A stretch of 29,464 bases of DNA, taken from positions 1 through 29,464 of the forward strand of contig JBJOGJ010000017.1 in assembly GCA_046048295.1 (NCBI GenBank), read 5' to 3'. The notes under the pieces were generated by a model. The model saw only the letters and a list, made by a program, of their open reading frames with translations, made no database searches and was not told the origin of the DNA. Shown one piece after another: positions 15,004 through 23,956 of the stretch. Both the position numbers and the translations under genes were made by a program. How positions within the stretch are numbered: position 1 is the first letter of the stretch; the number at the start of each line of letters is the position of its first letter. This DNA is from CBDCWA01 sp046048295 (GTDB taxonomy: Bacteria > Pseudomonadota > Alphaproteobacteria > Rhizobiales > Hyphomicrobiaceae).

Positions 15004-15981
15004 TCACCAACGAATAAGGGCGGCTCCCCAGGTGAAGCCGCCGCCCATCGCCTCGACGAGGACGAGCGAGCCAGGCTTCAGGCGACCGGCCTCATAGGCG
15101 GCATTGAGGGCAAGTGGAATCGATGCGGCCGAGGTGTTGCCGTGCCGATCCAGCGTCTTCACCACCTTCTCCGGGTCGACCCGAAGCTTCTTTGCAACAC
15201 CGTCAAGAATTCTTGCGTTAGCCTGGTGGGGAACGAAAAGATCGATTTCGCGCGCCTCGAAACCGCTTGCCGTGAGTGTCTCCTGGATGACGCCGGAAAT
15301 CTTCTGGACTGCATGGCGGAAAACTTCGCGACCGTTCATCCTCAGGTGTCCCGTCGTGCGGGTGGAACCGGGCCCGCCGTCGACGTACAGAAGATCCTCA
15401 AAGCGGCCGTCAGAGCGGATTGCACTGGCCAAGATGCCTTTGTCTGACCTGGTCCCGGGCTGCGTCTCGGCTTCGAGCACCATGGCGCCGGCACCATCCC
15501 CGAAGAGAACACATGTCGTCCTGTCTTCCCAGTCCAAGATCCGGGAAAAGGTTTCTGCACCGATTACAAGCGCGCACTTGTGTTGGCCGCAGCGCAGGAA
15601 ATTATCGGCCGTCGCAAGCGCGTAGACGTAACCGGAGCATACCGCCTGAATGTCGAACGCCGCCCCCTGCTCGATGCCGAGTGCAGCCTGAATACGCACA
15701 GCGGTGGCCGGGAACGTACGATCCGGCGTCGCGGTCGCGCATATTACGAGATCGACATCGCGTCCCGTCATCCCGGCACGCTCGAGAGCCTGGCGCGCAG
15801 CGGCAATGCCGAGGTCCGATGTGCGCTCGCCTTCCGCGGCGATATGACGGGACTTTATACCGGTGCGCTCGGTGATCCATTCATCGGAGGTATCGACGAT
15901 TTTCGAAAGGTCTTCATTGGTCAAGACCCGATTGGGCAGATAGGCTCCGATGCCCCGGACTACAGATCGGATAACGGCCAC
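15004..15981 (-). CDS. fabH: 3-oxoacyl-ACP synthase III (KAS III)
   Basis: FabH starts fatty-acid synthesis by condensing acetyl-CoA with malonyl-ACP. The 325 residues carry the full triad: Cys115 in IQAVCSGYVYA, His252 in FVPHQANARI and Asn282 in DRHGNTSAAS. They also have the GDGAGAMVLE loop (161-170) and the C-terminal GGGFTWGAALIRW. The start codon is GTG at 15981, with GAGGAG upstream. It lies 160 bases after plsX on the same strand, the usual arrangement of phospholipid and fatty-acid initiation genes. Confidence 0.97.
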   Translation of the reverse strand: MAVIRSVVRGIGAYLPNRVLTNEDLSKIVDTSDEWITERTGIKSRHIAAEGERTSDLGIAAARQALERAGMTGRDVDLVICATATPDRTFPATAVRIQAALGIEQGAAFDIQAVCSGYVYALATADNFLRCGQHKCALVIGAETFSRILDWEDRTTCVLFGDGAGAMVLEAETQPGTRSDKGILASAIRSDGRFEDLLYVDGGPGSTRTTGHLRMNGREVFRHAVQKISGVIQETLTASGFEAREIDLFVPHQANARILDGVAKKLRVDPEKVVKTLDRHGNTSAASIPLALNAAYEAGRLKPGSLVLVEAMGGGFTWGAALIRW

Positions 15982-16141
15982 TTGGCGCTCCTCGCATGGT
16001 CCATGTCGCTGGCCAAGGCAAATTCAGCCAGCGCCCGAATTTCACAGATCCCGTGTAAATCACAAACCACGCCGGACAAGTGTCGTGAAACCAACAGCAC
16101 TCTTTCCGACGCGGTGCCCCTGCTTCGCCCCGTTGCGGCGG

Positions 16142-17188
16142 CTACTGCGCTGCAACGGAATTTGCCACCTTAACATGAAATGCGGCAAGATCCGACGCCA
16201 AGCGGGTGACCAACTCGCTTTCCGCCATCTCGTATCCGATATCGATGGCGCTTGCAAAACCAAGGGCGTCCGTGCCGCCGTGGCTCTTGATCGCAAGTCC
16301 GTTGAGCCCCAGGAACGTGCCGCCATTGACCCGGCGCGGATCCATCTTGTGCTTGAGAACCCGGAAGCCGCCCTGGGCCATGAACGCGCCGACCTTGGAC
16401 CAAATAGAGCGCTGCATGGCATCCTTGAGGTACTGCCCGATCTGGCGCGCCGTCCCCTCGGCGGTCTTCAATGCTATATTGCCGGCAAATCCCTCGACTA
16501 CGACAACATCGACGATGCCCTGCCCAATATCATCGCCTTCGATGAAGCCATGGTATTGCAGCGGCAAATCAGACATGTCCTTCAACCACTGATTGGCCTG
16601 CTTGACCTCGTCCACACCCTTGATCTCCTCAACCCCGACGTTGAGAAGGGCCACTCTCGGACGCTCGACATGAAACAGTGCCCGCGCCATCGCCGCGCCC
16701 ATCAGAGCGTAGTCGCAGAGCTGGCTGGCAGAGGCACCGATATTGGCGCCAACGTCCAGCACGATCGATTCGCTACGCGTCGTCGGCCACAGCGCGGCAA
16801 TGGCAGGTCGTTCGATATTTGCAAGCGGTCTCAGGATGAGCTTCGACATGGCCATCAGAGCGCCGGTGTTGCCGGCCGATACCGCAACATGAGCCTTGCC
16901 GTCGCGAACGCTTTCCAGCGCCATCCACATGCTCGACCCCTTGCCGCGGCGGAGCGCCTGACTCGGCTTGTCGTGCATGGCGATGGTGATGTCCGTGTGG
17001 ATGATCTCGCTGCGGCCGGCGAGTTCCATATGGGCCTCCAGCTCGGTCGAAATCTTCTCGCGGTCCCCGAAAAGCTGGAAACGCAGCTGCGGATGGCGGA
17101 CCAGCGAAAGTGCCGCCCCCGGTATCACCACGTTGGGACCGAAGTCCCCGCCCATGGCATCCAAGGCTATGATCGGTGCATTCGACAT
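16142..17188 (-). CDS. plsX: Phosphate acyltransferase PlsX
   Basis: PlsX converts acyl-ACP and phosphate into acyl-phosphate, the donor for PlsY in phosphatidic acid synthesis. The 348 residues show the typical N-terminus APIIALDAMGGDFGPNVVIPGA and the conserved segments SAGNTGALMA, RPAIAALWPT, LDVGAN and VVEGFAGNIALKTAEGTA, plus the closing region with GLNGLAIKSHGG. GTG at 17191 directly precedes the ATG at 17188; the ATG is chosen. It belongs to the DUF177-plsX-fabH set. Unlike many proteobacteria, no rpmF lies between DUF177 and plsX; the 166-base gap holds only a 12-codon open frame. Confidence 0.97.
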   Translation of the reverse strand: MSNAPIIALDAMGGDFGPNVVIPGAALSLVRHPQLRFQLFGDREKISTELEAHMELAGRSEIIHTDITIAMHDKPSQALRRGKGSSMWMALESVRDGKAHVAVSAGNTGALMAMSKLILRPLANIERPAIAALWPTTRSESIVLDVGANIGASASQLCDYALMGAAMARALFHVERPRVALLNVGVEEIKGVDEVKQANQWLKDMSDLPLQYHGFIEGDDIGQGIVDVVVVEGFAGNIALKTAEGTARQIGQYLKDAMQRSIWSKVGAFMAQGGFRVLKHKMDPRRVNGGTFLGLNGLAIKSHGGTDALGFASAIDIGYEMAESELVTRLASDLAAFHVKVANSVAAQ

Positions 17189-17354
17189 CACTGCGACCCG
17201 ATGGGTTTCCTGTACGTCTCCAGCCGGTGGAACCTGTTCCCCACGGCGCGACCTGTATTAACGGACGACCGGCTGCACGGCAAACGCTTTGGCCATTGTC
17301 ACCGTCCTTATTCGCATGCCATGCGTCAATTGAGCCAGACCAGTGGCATGGTTG

Positions 17355-17894
17355 TCATTTCCTGCTTTTCAGCCTGGCCAGTTCCGCAAAGGGTCCACTT
17401 GTGCCCATGGTCCCACGTGGTGGGCTTTCGGACTGCTCGAGTTCAGCGTCAGGCAGCCTTGGGTACGGATCGAGGCTGGCGGAGACGATCTCGAAGACCA
17501 GCCGCCCGAGCAGAATGAAACCTGCTTCGATCGGTTCAGGATCGTCACCGTCAACGATCTCATGCTCGCCTTCATGGACCACGGAAATCTGGTCGGGCGG
17601 CCAGAATTCAACATCCACGGGCTCGTCGATTGCCTGTTCGACCGGATCGAGGGATACGATGCAGCTCTGGATCACCCGGGCATGAAGCATGCCGGAAACA
17701 CGATAGCGGCCCCTGTGAAGCGGCGCGATCAGGACATCGAGCGTCAACGACTTGCAGGCGACAATTCCCAGGCGTCCGGCAAGCTCGTCGCAGTCCACCT
17801 GCGTTGCCTGGCGAGAGAATGACGTCCCCTGCGATGCGACATCGGTAACGGGCAACTTCCAACTCTGGAGATCGGTGTTTTTCTCAAGTGCCAT
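17355..17894 (-). CDS. DUF177 (YceD-family) protein
   Basis: This 179-residue cytoplasmic protein is of the DUF177 family. In bacteria and plastids DUF177 proteins are linked to 23S rRNA accumulation or ribosome biogenesis. Family features seen are a central strand-rich part (YRVSGMLHARVIQSCIVSLDPV) that keeps the single Cys of the CxVTLEP-like motif, and the acidic stretch VEFWPP...DDPEPIEAG before a C-terminal helix ending near PFAELARLK. The tail is short and basic. It sits 27 bases after the cytochrome bc1 chaperone gene and before plsX, the conserved position in alphaproteobacteria. Its exact molecular function is not established. Confidence 0.9.
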   Translation of the reverse strand: MALEKNTDLQSWKLPVTDVASQGTSFSRQATQVDCDELAGRLGIVACKSLTLDVLIAPLHRGRYRVSGMLHARVIQSCIVSLDPVEQAIDEPVDVEFWPPDQISVVHEGEHEIVDGDDPEPIEAGFILLGRLVFEIVSASLDPYPRLPDAELEQSESPPRGTMGTSGPFAELARLKSRK

Positions 17895-17921
17895 CGGGCA
17901 AGGTTCCAGTTCAGCGACAAT

Positions 17922-18452
17922 TCAATTCACGGGCGGGAAGCCGACGCTGCCCGACAAGAGTGCTCCATCATCTTGTCCGTCGAGTAGCGCATGCGCTTGC
18001 AACGCATACTCTGCAAGACGATGCACGGCCGGAGTCGGCATCATCCCCGCCCCCATCTGCTCTTCCAGCGCCAAGGCGAGCTTCGCTGCCGAGCCGGTTG
18101 CTAGGGCGGACAGATAACTGCCTGAACGTTCATACAGGCCGGCTGCTGCCCGCTTGACCTTCTTGGGTACGGTAAGATCCCCTACTCCCATCTCGCGCAA
18201 GCTATCGTCCATGTCCGTCACGAAGCACTCATTGACCGCGCGAGCCAGTGCGTGCCCGTCCGAACCGAGCCGCGATAGCCGCGAGCCGACAAATACGAGG
18301 TGCAGAACGATCGCCTCATAGCGGCCCTCCGGCGTGTCGGGTAGCCCGAGAACGGCGTAGAGTCCCGGTTCACGGGCCTGTGCCACGACGCGGCCATAAA
18401 GCTTTGTTGCCGTATCGCTGCGATTACTTCGGGTTTGGAACAGATTCCACAT
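17922..18452 (-). CDS. Ubiquinol-cytochrome c chaperone (CBP3/UQCC1-like)
   Basis: This 176-residue protein is of the ubiquinol-cytochrome c chaperone family, whose mitochondrial member CBP3 assists cytochrome b maturation for complex III. It is largely helical. After a start at MWNLFQTRS it has the domain signature KLYGRVVAQAREPGLYAVLGLPDTPEGRYEAIVLHLVFVGSRL, followed by VNECFVTDMDDSLREMGVGDLTVPKKVKRAA and a YERSGSYLSAL segment. An upstream ATG at 18557 in frame would add 35 residues without homology. It is divergent from bamE. A role for the bacterial members is inferred from the mitochondrial homologues. Confidence 0.9.
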   Translation of the reverse strand: MWNLFQTRSNRSDTATKLYGRVVAQAREPGLYAVLGLPDTPEGRYEAIVLHLVFVGSRLSRLGSDGHALARAVNECFVTDMDDSLREMGVGDLTVPKKVKRAAAGLYERSGSYLSALATGSAAKLALALEEQMGAGMMPTPAVHRLAEYALQAHALLDGQDDGALLSGSVGFPPVN

Positions 18453-18685
18453 GCTCGACCGGTCCTGGTTGCAGCGCTGGACTGCGGGGGGTTCGTTGCA
18501 AAGGGGGAATGCCAACCGGCGGGCCGTCACGCGACGGACTTCGTCAGTTTCCAGCAACAGATATTGTACCTACCATAGCAGGAAGCGAGCCCGCCGGTGC
18601 AAAATTGCCGTCAGGCCCGTTGCCATAGCGTCGTGGGAAAGATATGCGAGATCGACGGCAAAGTGCTGATTCTCAGGATGAAATT

Positions 18686-19180
18686 ATGAAACAGATCGAT
18701 CTTCGGGGAAAGTGCTTCAAACACGGCAATCCGTCGCGCCTTCCGGTGCTCGCTGCTGCCGCTGCGGTGGCTCTCATGGTGGCGGGGTGCTCGACAGAGA
18801 TCACCAAGCACGGCAACCTCCTCTCCCTGAGCGACATCCAGCGCGTCCAGACGGGGATGAATTCCGACGAGGTCCGCATGTCGCTCGGCACACCAGCAAC
18901 GACTGCGACCGTGGGTGAAGGGCAAGCCTACTACTATGTCCAGAGCACGATGCACGAAACGACCCTCGGCGGTACCAAGGAAGTCGATCGCCGCGTGACA
19001 GCGGTCTATTTCTCGCCAACTGGCGGCGTGGAGCGTGTTGCGAGCTACGGCCTCAAGGACGGAAAGGTCTTCGACTTCATCAGCCGGACCACGCCCAGCG
19101 CCGGGAGCGGTGACAAGGGTATCATCAATGACCTGTTCCGCAACCTGGGGCAGCGCACCTTCAACATGGGCGGCGAATAG
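18686..19180 (+). CDS. bamE: Outer membrane protein assembly factor BamE, lipoprotein
   Basis: BamE is a small lipoprotein of the beta-barrel assembly (BAM) complex on the periplasmic face of the outer membrane. From ATG 18686 the product is 164 residues. It has a basic start, a hydrophobic stretch and the lipobox VAG-C at about residues 33-36, then the SmpA/OmlA domain: LSDIQRVQTGMNSDEVRMSLGTP, YYYVQSTMHE and VTAVYFSPTGGVERVASYGLKDGKVFDF. AGGA lies 8 bases before this ATG; an earlier ATG at 18644 would add 14 polar residues before the signal. It is transcribed alone and followed 23 bases later by a strong terminator. Confidence 0.93.
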   Translation: MKQIDLRGKCFKHGNPSRLPVLAAAAAVALMVAGCSTEITKHGNLLSLSDIQRVQTGMNSDEVRMSLGTPATTATVGEGQAYYYVQSTMHETTLGGTKEVDRRVTAVYFSPTGGVERVASYGLKDGKVFDFISRTTPSAGSGDKGIINDLFRNLGQRTFNMGGE

Positions 19181-19203
19181 CAACCGCGCATTCCGAAACG
19201 ACG

Positions 19204-19230
19204 AAGGCCCCGCAAGGGGCCTTTTCTTTT
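19204..19230 (+). terminator. Rho-independent terminator of bamE
   Basis: AAGGCCCC at 19204-19211 and GGGGCCTT at 19216-19223 form a perfect 8-bp stem with a GCAA tetraloop, followed by TTCTTTT. A second GC-rich hairpin (about 19243-19265, GGGAGGGGCC paired with GGCCCCTCCC on the hppA strand) lies between it and the hppA stop. That one has no T-run but may help end hppA transcription. Confidence 0.9.
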
Positions 19231-19273
19231 ACCTGTTATCGAGGGAGGGGCCGGGGCCCCTCCCCAGATTTCA

Positions 19274-21439
19274 TCAGTGTGCAAGGACTGCCAGGAGAAG
19301 CAGCGCCACGATGTTGGTGATCTTGATGGCCGGATTGACGGCCGGGCCAGCAGTATCCTTGTAGGGATCGCCGACGGTGTCACCGGTGACAGAAGCCTTG
19401 TGCGCCTCCGATCCCTTCTCGTGCTTGACGCCGTCTTTGTCGACGAAGCCATCCTCGAAGCTCTTCTTGGCGTTGTCCCAGGCGCCGCCACCCGAGGTCA
19501 TCGAGATCGCGACGAACAGGCCCGTGACGATGACACCAAGGAGCATTGCTCCGACTGCCGAGAATGCAGCACTCTTACCTTCGATGCCTCCGCCAGCGAC
19601 AAAGTATATGACTGCGAACAGGACGATCGGTGAGAGCACGGGCAGAAGCGACGGTACGACCATTTCCTTGATTGCCGCCTTGGTGAGTAGATCAACCGCG
19701 CGGGCATAGTCCGGGCGATCCTTGTACTCCATGATGCCTGGCTTTTCACGGAACTGACGCCTGACTTCTTCCACAACAGAGCCCGCCGCTCGACCGACAG
19801 CAGTCATCGCGATACCGCCGAAGAGGTAGGGAATGAGGCCGCCGATAAGCAGTCCGACCACCACATAAGGGTTGGAGAGGTTGAAGTCAGGCTGCACCCC
19901 TCGGAAGAACTGATATGTGGTGGAGCCCTGCTTGTTCGCCTCGGCAACGAAGTGCTGCAGATCGTAGTTGTAGGCCGCGAAGAGGACCAGCGCACCGAGG
20001 CCGGCCGAGCCGATCGCGTAGCCCTTGGTGACCGCCTTCGTGGTGTTGCCGACCGCGTCCAGCGCGTCCGTCGACTTGCGCACCTCGCTCGGCAGCCCCG
20101 ACATCTCCGCAATACCACCGGCGTTGTCCGTCACAGGGCCGAATGCGTCCAGAGCTACGATCACACCAGCCAGACCGAGCATCGTCGTCGTCGCGATCGC
20201 CGTGCCAAAAAGACCGGCGAGCTTGAAGGTGATAATGATGCCGGCGACGATCACCAGCGTCGGCAGGGCGGTTGCCTCGAGCGAGACAGCAAGGCCCTGA
20301 ATGACGTTGGTGCCGTGACCGCTGACCGACGACTGGGCAATCGAGTTGACCGGGCGCTTGCCAACAGCGGTGTAGTATTCGGTGATCCACACGATCAGCG
20401 CAGTGACGGCAAGTCCGACGAGACCGCACAGGAAGAGGTTCCAGCCGGTGATCGACATGCCAGCAGCAGTACCGACCTGCCCCCAGGTGCCGAGTACGAG
20501 CTCGGTTGCGAGGTAAAGGCCGGCGATGGTGAGGATACCGGTGGCGATGAGGCCGCGGTAAAGCGCGCCCATGATCGAGCCGTTGGCCCCGAGTTTGACG
20601 AAGAACGTTCCGATGATCGACGTTATGATGCACGCAGCGCAAATCGCCAACGGATAAGCCATCATCTGCGCAAGGCTCGGTTGCCCGGCAAAGAAGATGG
20701 CGGCAAGCACCATCGTGGCCACGACGGTAACCGCATAGGTCTCGAACAAGTCAGCGGCCATGCCGGCACAATCACCGACGTTGTCGCCGACGTTGTCAGC
20801 GATCGTCGCAGGGTTGCGCGGGTCATCTTCCGGGATGCCTGCCTCGACCTTGCCGACCAGATCGCCACCGACGTCAGCGCCCTTGGTGAAGATGCCGCCG
20901 CCCAGTCGCGCGAAGATCGAGATCAGGGATGCGCCGAAGCCCAGGGCAACGAGGGCGTCGATGACCGTACGGCTAGCCGGTGCGAGCCCCAAGCCGGCGG
21001 TGAGGAAGAGGTAGTAGCAGGCCACGCCAAGGAGCGCGAGACCGGCCACCAAGAGACCGGTGACTGCGCCCGAGCGGAAGGCGATATCCAGACCTGAAGC
21101 TAGCGATTGAGAGGCGGCTTGTGCGGTGCGCACATTCGCCCGGACAGAGACGAGCATGCCGATGTATCCGGCCAGGCCCGAAAGAATTGCGCCAACCGCG
21201 AAACCGACAGCAACCTGCCAGCCGAGGTACAAAGCAGCGACGAAAATCACGACCCCGACGATCCCAATCGTCTTGTACTGGCGGTTCAGATAGGCTTGAG
21301 CGCCCTCGCGGATCGCGCCGGCAATCTCCTGCATCTTCTGATTGCCAGCGTCAGCGGCCATCAGCGTCTGGATGAGGTACGTCGCGTAGAGAATTGAGAG
21401 CGCCCCGCAGGCGACAATCCCCCAAAGCATGTTGGTCAT
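19274..21439 (-). CDS. hppA: K+-independent H+-translocating pyrophosphatase
   Basis: This integral membrane pump couples hydrolysis of pyrophosphate to proton export. The 721 residues contain some 16 hydrophobic spans. The substrate site is seen as DVGGDLVGKVEAGIPEDDPRNPATIADNVGDN (about 189-220), continuing to CAGMAADLFE. A second acidic cluster is DAFGPVTDNAGGIAEM (431-446), and a third is GGAWDNAKK near the C-terminus. GNTTKA at 464-469 has Lys468, where K+-dependent enzymes have Ala, which marks the K+-independent proton-pumping class. GGGGGAG precedes the ATG. It stands alone, with 358 non-coding bases upstream. Confidence 0.97.
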   Translation of the reverse strand: MTNMLWGIVACGALSILYATYLIQTLMAADAGNQKMQEIAGAIREGAQAYLNRQYKTIGIVGVVIFVAALYLGWQVAVGFAVGAILSGLAGYIGMLVSVRANVRTAQAASQSLASGLDIAFRSGAVTGLLVAGLALLGVACYYLFLTAGLGLAPASRTVIDALVALGFGASLISIFARLGGGIFTKGADVGGDLVGKVEAGIPEDDPRNPATIADNVGDNVGDCAGMAADLFETYAVTVVATMVLAAIFFAGQPSLAQMMAYPLAICAACIITSIIGTFFVKLGANGSIMGALYRGLIATGILTIAGLYLATELVLGTWGQVGTAAGMSITGWNLFLCGLVGLAVTALIVWITEYYTAVGKRPVNSIAQSSVSGHGTNVIQGLAVSLEATALPTLVIVAGIIITFKLAGLFGTAIATTTMLGLAGVIVALDAFGPVTDNAGGIAEMSGLPSEVRKSTDALDAVGNTTKAVTKGYAIGSAGLGALVLFAAYNYDLQHFVAEANKQGSTTYQFFRGVQPDFNLSNPYVVVGLLIGGLIPYLFGGIAMTAVGRAAGSVVEEVRRQFREKPGIMEYKDRPDYARAVDLLTKAAIKEMVVPSLLPVLSPIVLFAVIYFVAGGGIEGKSAAFSAVGAMLLGVIVTGLFVAISMTSGGGAWDNAKKSFEDGFVDKDGVKHEKGSEAHKASVTGDTVGDPYKDTAGPAVNPAIKITNIVALLLLAVLAH

Positions 21440-21797
21440 GTGGGTCTCCCCCTATGTGCGGATTTCCGGACCGCCCACTGCGGCACCGGATCGAAACTCG
21501 GATCCCGTACTATCGGCCCGTGATATCGGAGTGACGTCGGACAGGAAGACTGTCCCGTCCCTTCGCCCCGAAACAGGTCTCAATCCCTCCCATATCCAAG
21601 GAAGGACGCCCACCCTGCTTCGAAGATTGCGCGCGGACCACGACGCGACGGACCACTCGTTACAATTACGCCACAATGCGACTCCGATGCGGCATAAACT
21701 CTTAGTTGCTTTGTCGCGTGCCGTCAAAGCCGCGAGACAGCTAATAAGCGCGACATAGTAAATGACTGCGGGCACCGTTCTCCCGCGGGTGGAGAAG
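21440..21797. other. Long leader and promoter region of hppA
   Basis: No gene is supported in these 358 bases; the open frames here look like chance. On the minus strand, TTGACG (21722-21727) and TAAGAG (21699-21704) lie 17 bases apart and could be a weak -35/-10 pair for hppA, which would give a leader of about 250 bases. A short hairpin (21778-21783 with 21791-21796) immediately follows thiL and has no T-run. Confidence 0.3.
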
Positions 21798-22811
21798 TCA
21801 GTCGAGATGATCCCAGCCCGGGCGTGCAAAGTCTAAAATGCGGCCGTCTTCCGCCTTGACGCACAGGAGACCGTTGCCGTTATGACACATCCCGACCCGG
21901 TGAACCGCGACACCGGATGACTTCGCAGCAGCCTCGAAAGCAGGCGATTGCTGTTCCGGGACCGCGACAAGCACCTCGTAGTCGTCGCCAGCGACCAGCA
22001 ACTCATCACGTTGCACGTTGCCGGAGGCGAACAGCCGGCGAGCCGGATTGGAAAACGGTACGCGGCCGGCCTCCAGTACGATGTCGACACAGGATGACCG
22101 GGCCATCCGACCGGCATCCTTTACCAGGCCATCGGACAGGTCCATGGCCGCGGATGCATGCTTCCGAATCGCCTGCCGCAGTTGCAACCTTGGATTTGGG
22201 CGCAAGTACCGCTGAAGGAGAAGCGCGCGATCGCCCTCGCCCAGCCCTTCCAGGTGCTCACCTTGTCTCAACCTGAGGCCTAGTGCTGCATCGCCAATGG
22301 AACCGCTGACGTAGAGACCATCGCCGGGCTTTGCTCCACCCCGTCGCACCATACCGCCAACCGGTACGCTTCCGAAAACGGTGATCGATATTGTGAGCGG
22401 ACTTGCAGGAGAGCGGTCGGTGTCGCCACCAATCAGGCAGCAGCCGAATGCCCTCTGGGCCTCATCCAGTCCTGCCGCGAACCGCTTCATCCATTGACGC
22501 TCAGGCGGTTCCGGCAGAGTCAACGCCATCAGGTACGATTCCGGACGAGCCGACTTTGCCGCGAGGTCTGAAACGTTGACCGCAAGCGCCTTCCAGGCAA
22601 TGTCCCCGGGGCCATCGTCGGCAAAAAAGTGCACGCCTGCTATGACGGGATCCGTCTTAAGGACGAATTCGCGACCAGGCTCCGGGGAAAGCAACGCACA
22701 ATCGTCCGACAAGCCCAATGCACCTGGAGCATCCCGTGTCAGCGGCGCCAGGAACTCGCGAATGAGCGCCTCCTCTCCGCGAACCCGTTGTGCATCCTCA
22801 TCGCCAGCCAT
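21798..22811 (-). CDS. thiL: Thiamine-monophosphate kinase
   Basis: ThiL phosphorylates thiamine monophosphate to the active cofactor thiamine diphosphate. The 337 residues follow the PurM/ThiL fold: LGLSDDCALLSP for the first metal site, KTDPVIAGVHFFADDGPGDIAWKALAVNVSDLAAKSARP with the ATP and Mg-binding acids, GCCLIGGDTDRS, and AAMDLSDGLVKDAGRMA followed by VAGDDYEVLVAVP. ATG 22811 gives a normal N-terminus (EEALIREFLAPL). It follows nusB by 21 bases, the common nusB-thiL order, and is probably in the same transcript as the rib genes. Confidence 0.96.
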   Translation of the reverse strand: MAGDEDAQRVRGEEALIREFLAPLTRDAPGALGLSDDCALLSPEPGREFVLKTDPVIAGVHFFADDGPGDIAWKALAVNVSDLAAKSARPESYLMALTLPEPPERQWMKRFAAGLDEAQRAFGCCLIGGDTDRSPASPLTISITVFGSVPVGGMVRRGGAKPGDGLYVSGSIGDAALGLRLRQGEHLEGLGEGDRALLLQRYLRPNPRLQLRQAIRKHASAAMDLSDGLVKDAGRMARSSCVDIVLEAGRVPFSNPARRLFASGNVQRDELLVAGDDYEVLVAVPEQQSPAFEAAAKSSGVAVHRVGMCHNGNGLLCVKAEDGRILDFARPGWDHLD

Positions 22812-22832
22812 CGGGCTTAGCTCCCGTCGCGT

Positions 22833-23378
22833 TCAGCTCGAGCGGTCCTCGAACTCGGCCGATCTGTACTTTCGAGCGAGCGCGTCGAGTATGCCGTTCA
22901 CGACTTTCGGCTCATCGCCGGAAAAAAATGCGTCGGCGATCTGCACGTACTCGCTGATGACCACACGCACCGGCACATCCGGCCTCTCGACCAGCTCGAA
23001 AACGGCGGCACGCAGAATTGCGCGAACGGTCGAGTCGATGCGGGCGAGCCGCCAGCCGGTGGCAAGCTGCTGGTCGACAGCCGCATCGATGTCGCGCTGG
23101 CGCCGGACCACACCACGAAGAATTTCCGACATGAAAGTCGAATCGGGATCCGGCAGGTCGCCACCATCGCGAATGAGGACAGGCAGCGGCGCCCCGTTGT
23201 CACGATCGATCTCGAAGGCGTAGCCGAGACGCTCCCCAATCACTGCATCGATTCCGGTGCCGGCGATATCCATCTGATAGAGGCTTTGGACCGCCGCCAA
23301 GCGCGCGCCGCGACGTGCCAATGTCTTGGAGCGGGCCACGTCACTCGAGCCACGCTGCTTTTCAGGCGGCGGGCCCAT
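22833..23378 (-). CDS. nusB: Transcription antitermination factor NusB
   Basis: NusB binds boxA RNA together with NusE (S10) and keeps RNA polymerase elongating through rRNA operons. The 181-residue all-helical protein shows RRGARLAAVQSLYQMDIAG at the N-terminus. The conserved C-terminal part is RIDSTVRAILRAAVFELVERPDVPVRVVISEYVQIADAFFSGDEPKVVNGILDALAR. The ATG shares its A with the last base of the ribH TGA stop, so translation is coupled. The further upstream in-frame start at 23579 lies inside ribH and is rejected. Confidence 0.96.
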   Translation of the reverse strand: MGPPPEKQRGSSDVARSKTLARRGARLAAVQSLYQMDIAGTGIDAVIGERLGYAFEIDRDNGAPLPVLIRDGGDLPDPDSTFMSEILRGVVRRQRDIDAAVDQQLATGWRLARIDSTVRAILRAAVFELVERPDVPVRVVISEYVQIADAFFSGDEPKVVNGILDALARKYRSAEFEDRSS

Positions 23379-23893
23379 CAGTCGGCCTCGCTCTGGAAAT
23401 GGCGGGCAGCCGCAACCACGGACAGACATGCCCGCACTGCCTCTGCACCCTTGTTCTGGCGGCCACCGCGCGCGCGCTCCATTGCCTGCTCTTCGTTCTC
23501 GACGGTCAGGATCGCATTGCCGACGGGCACGCCATCGCGGATAGCAATCTCCATCAGCCAGTGATTGGAATTCTCGCATACGATTTCATAATGCGTGGTG
23601 TCGCCGCGGATCACACAACCGATCGCTACGGCGCCGCAGAATTTGGCCTCTTCCGCCTCGGAGGGGATCACTCCTGCATCCAGCGCTGCCGAAAGCACCT
23701 GCGGAATTTCGAGTGCTCCCGGCACGACAATGCGCTCGTACTCAATGCCAAGCGCTTCAAGTTCCGCGATGGCGCCGGCAGCAAGTTCATCGATGATCGC
23801 CTCATGAAAACGAGCCTCGATGATGAGGATACCCAGTCCTTCCAGGCTCTCGGAAGTCGGAAGTGGAAGTGTCGTCGGCGCGCGCCCGGCCAT
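23378..23893 (-). CDS. ribH: 6,7-dimethyl-8-ribityllumazine synthase
   Basis: RibH condenses 5-amino-6-ribitylaminouracil with dihydroxybutanone phosphate to lumazine, the step before riboflavin synthase. The 171 residues have ILIIEARFHEAI for substrate contacts and IVVPGALEIPQVL. They also have the phosphate and catalytic segment GCVIRGDTTHYEIVCENSNHWLMEIA, and GVPVGNAILTVENEEQAMERA. The conserved His of the GDTTHY segment is present. The next gene nusB overlaps by one base. RibE lies upstream with a 63-base gap that shows no riboswitch-like structure. Confidence 0.97.
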   Translation of the reverse strand: MAGRAPTTLPLPTSESLEGLGILIIEARFHEAIIDELAAGAIAELEALGIEYERIVVPGALEIPQVLSAALDAGVIPSEAEEAKFCGAVAIGCVIRGDTTHYEIVCENSNHWLMEIAIRDGVPVGNAILTVENEEQAMERARGGRQNKGAEAVRACLSVVAAARHFQSEAD

Positions 23894-23956
23894 GTCAGGC
23901 TCCTAGCTCTATTGGTTTCGAATTGTGATGTCTGTCCGGGCCATGCCCGCCTGAAG

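Noticed and set aside
17192..17354. rpmF (ribosomal protein L32) between DUF177 and plsX
   Set aside because: No frame resembles L32; the gap is too short apart from a 12-codon frame. L32 is presumably encoded elsewhere.
15950..17518. A 522-codon plus-strand frame opposite plsX
   Set aside because: It is a shadow of plsX and its flanks; no motif and no ribosome site.
23894..23956. Possible FMN riboswitch in the rib cluster
   Set aside because: The ribE-ribH gap is only 63 bases, and neither it nor the nrdR-ribD junction shows the conserved FMN-aptamer segments.
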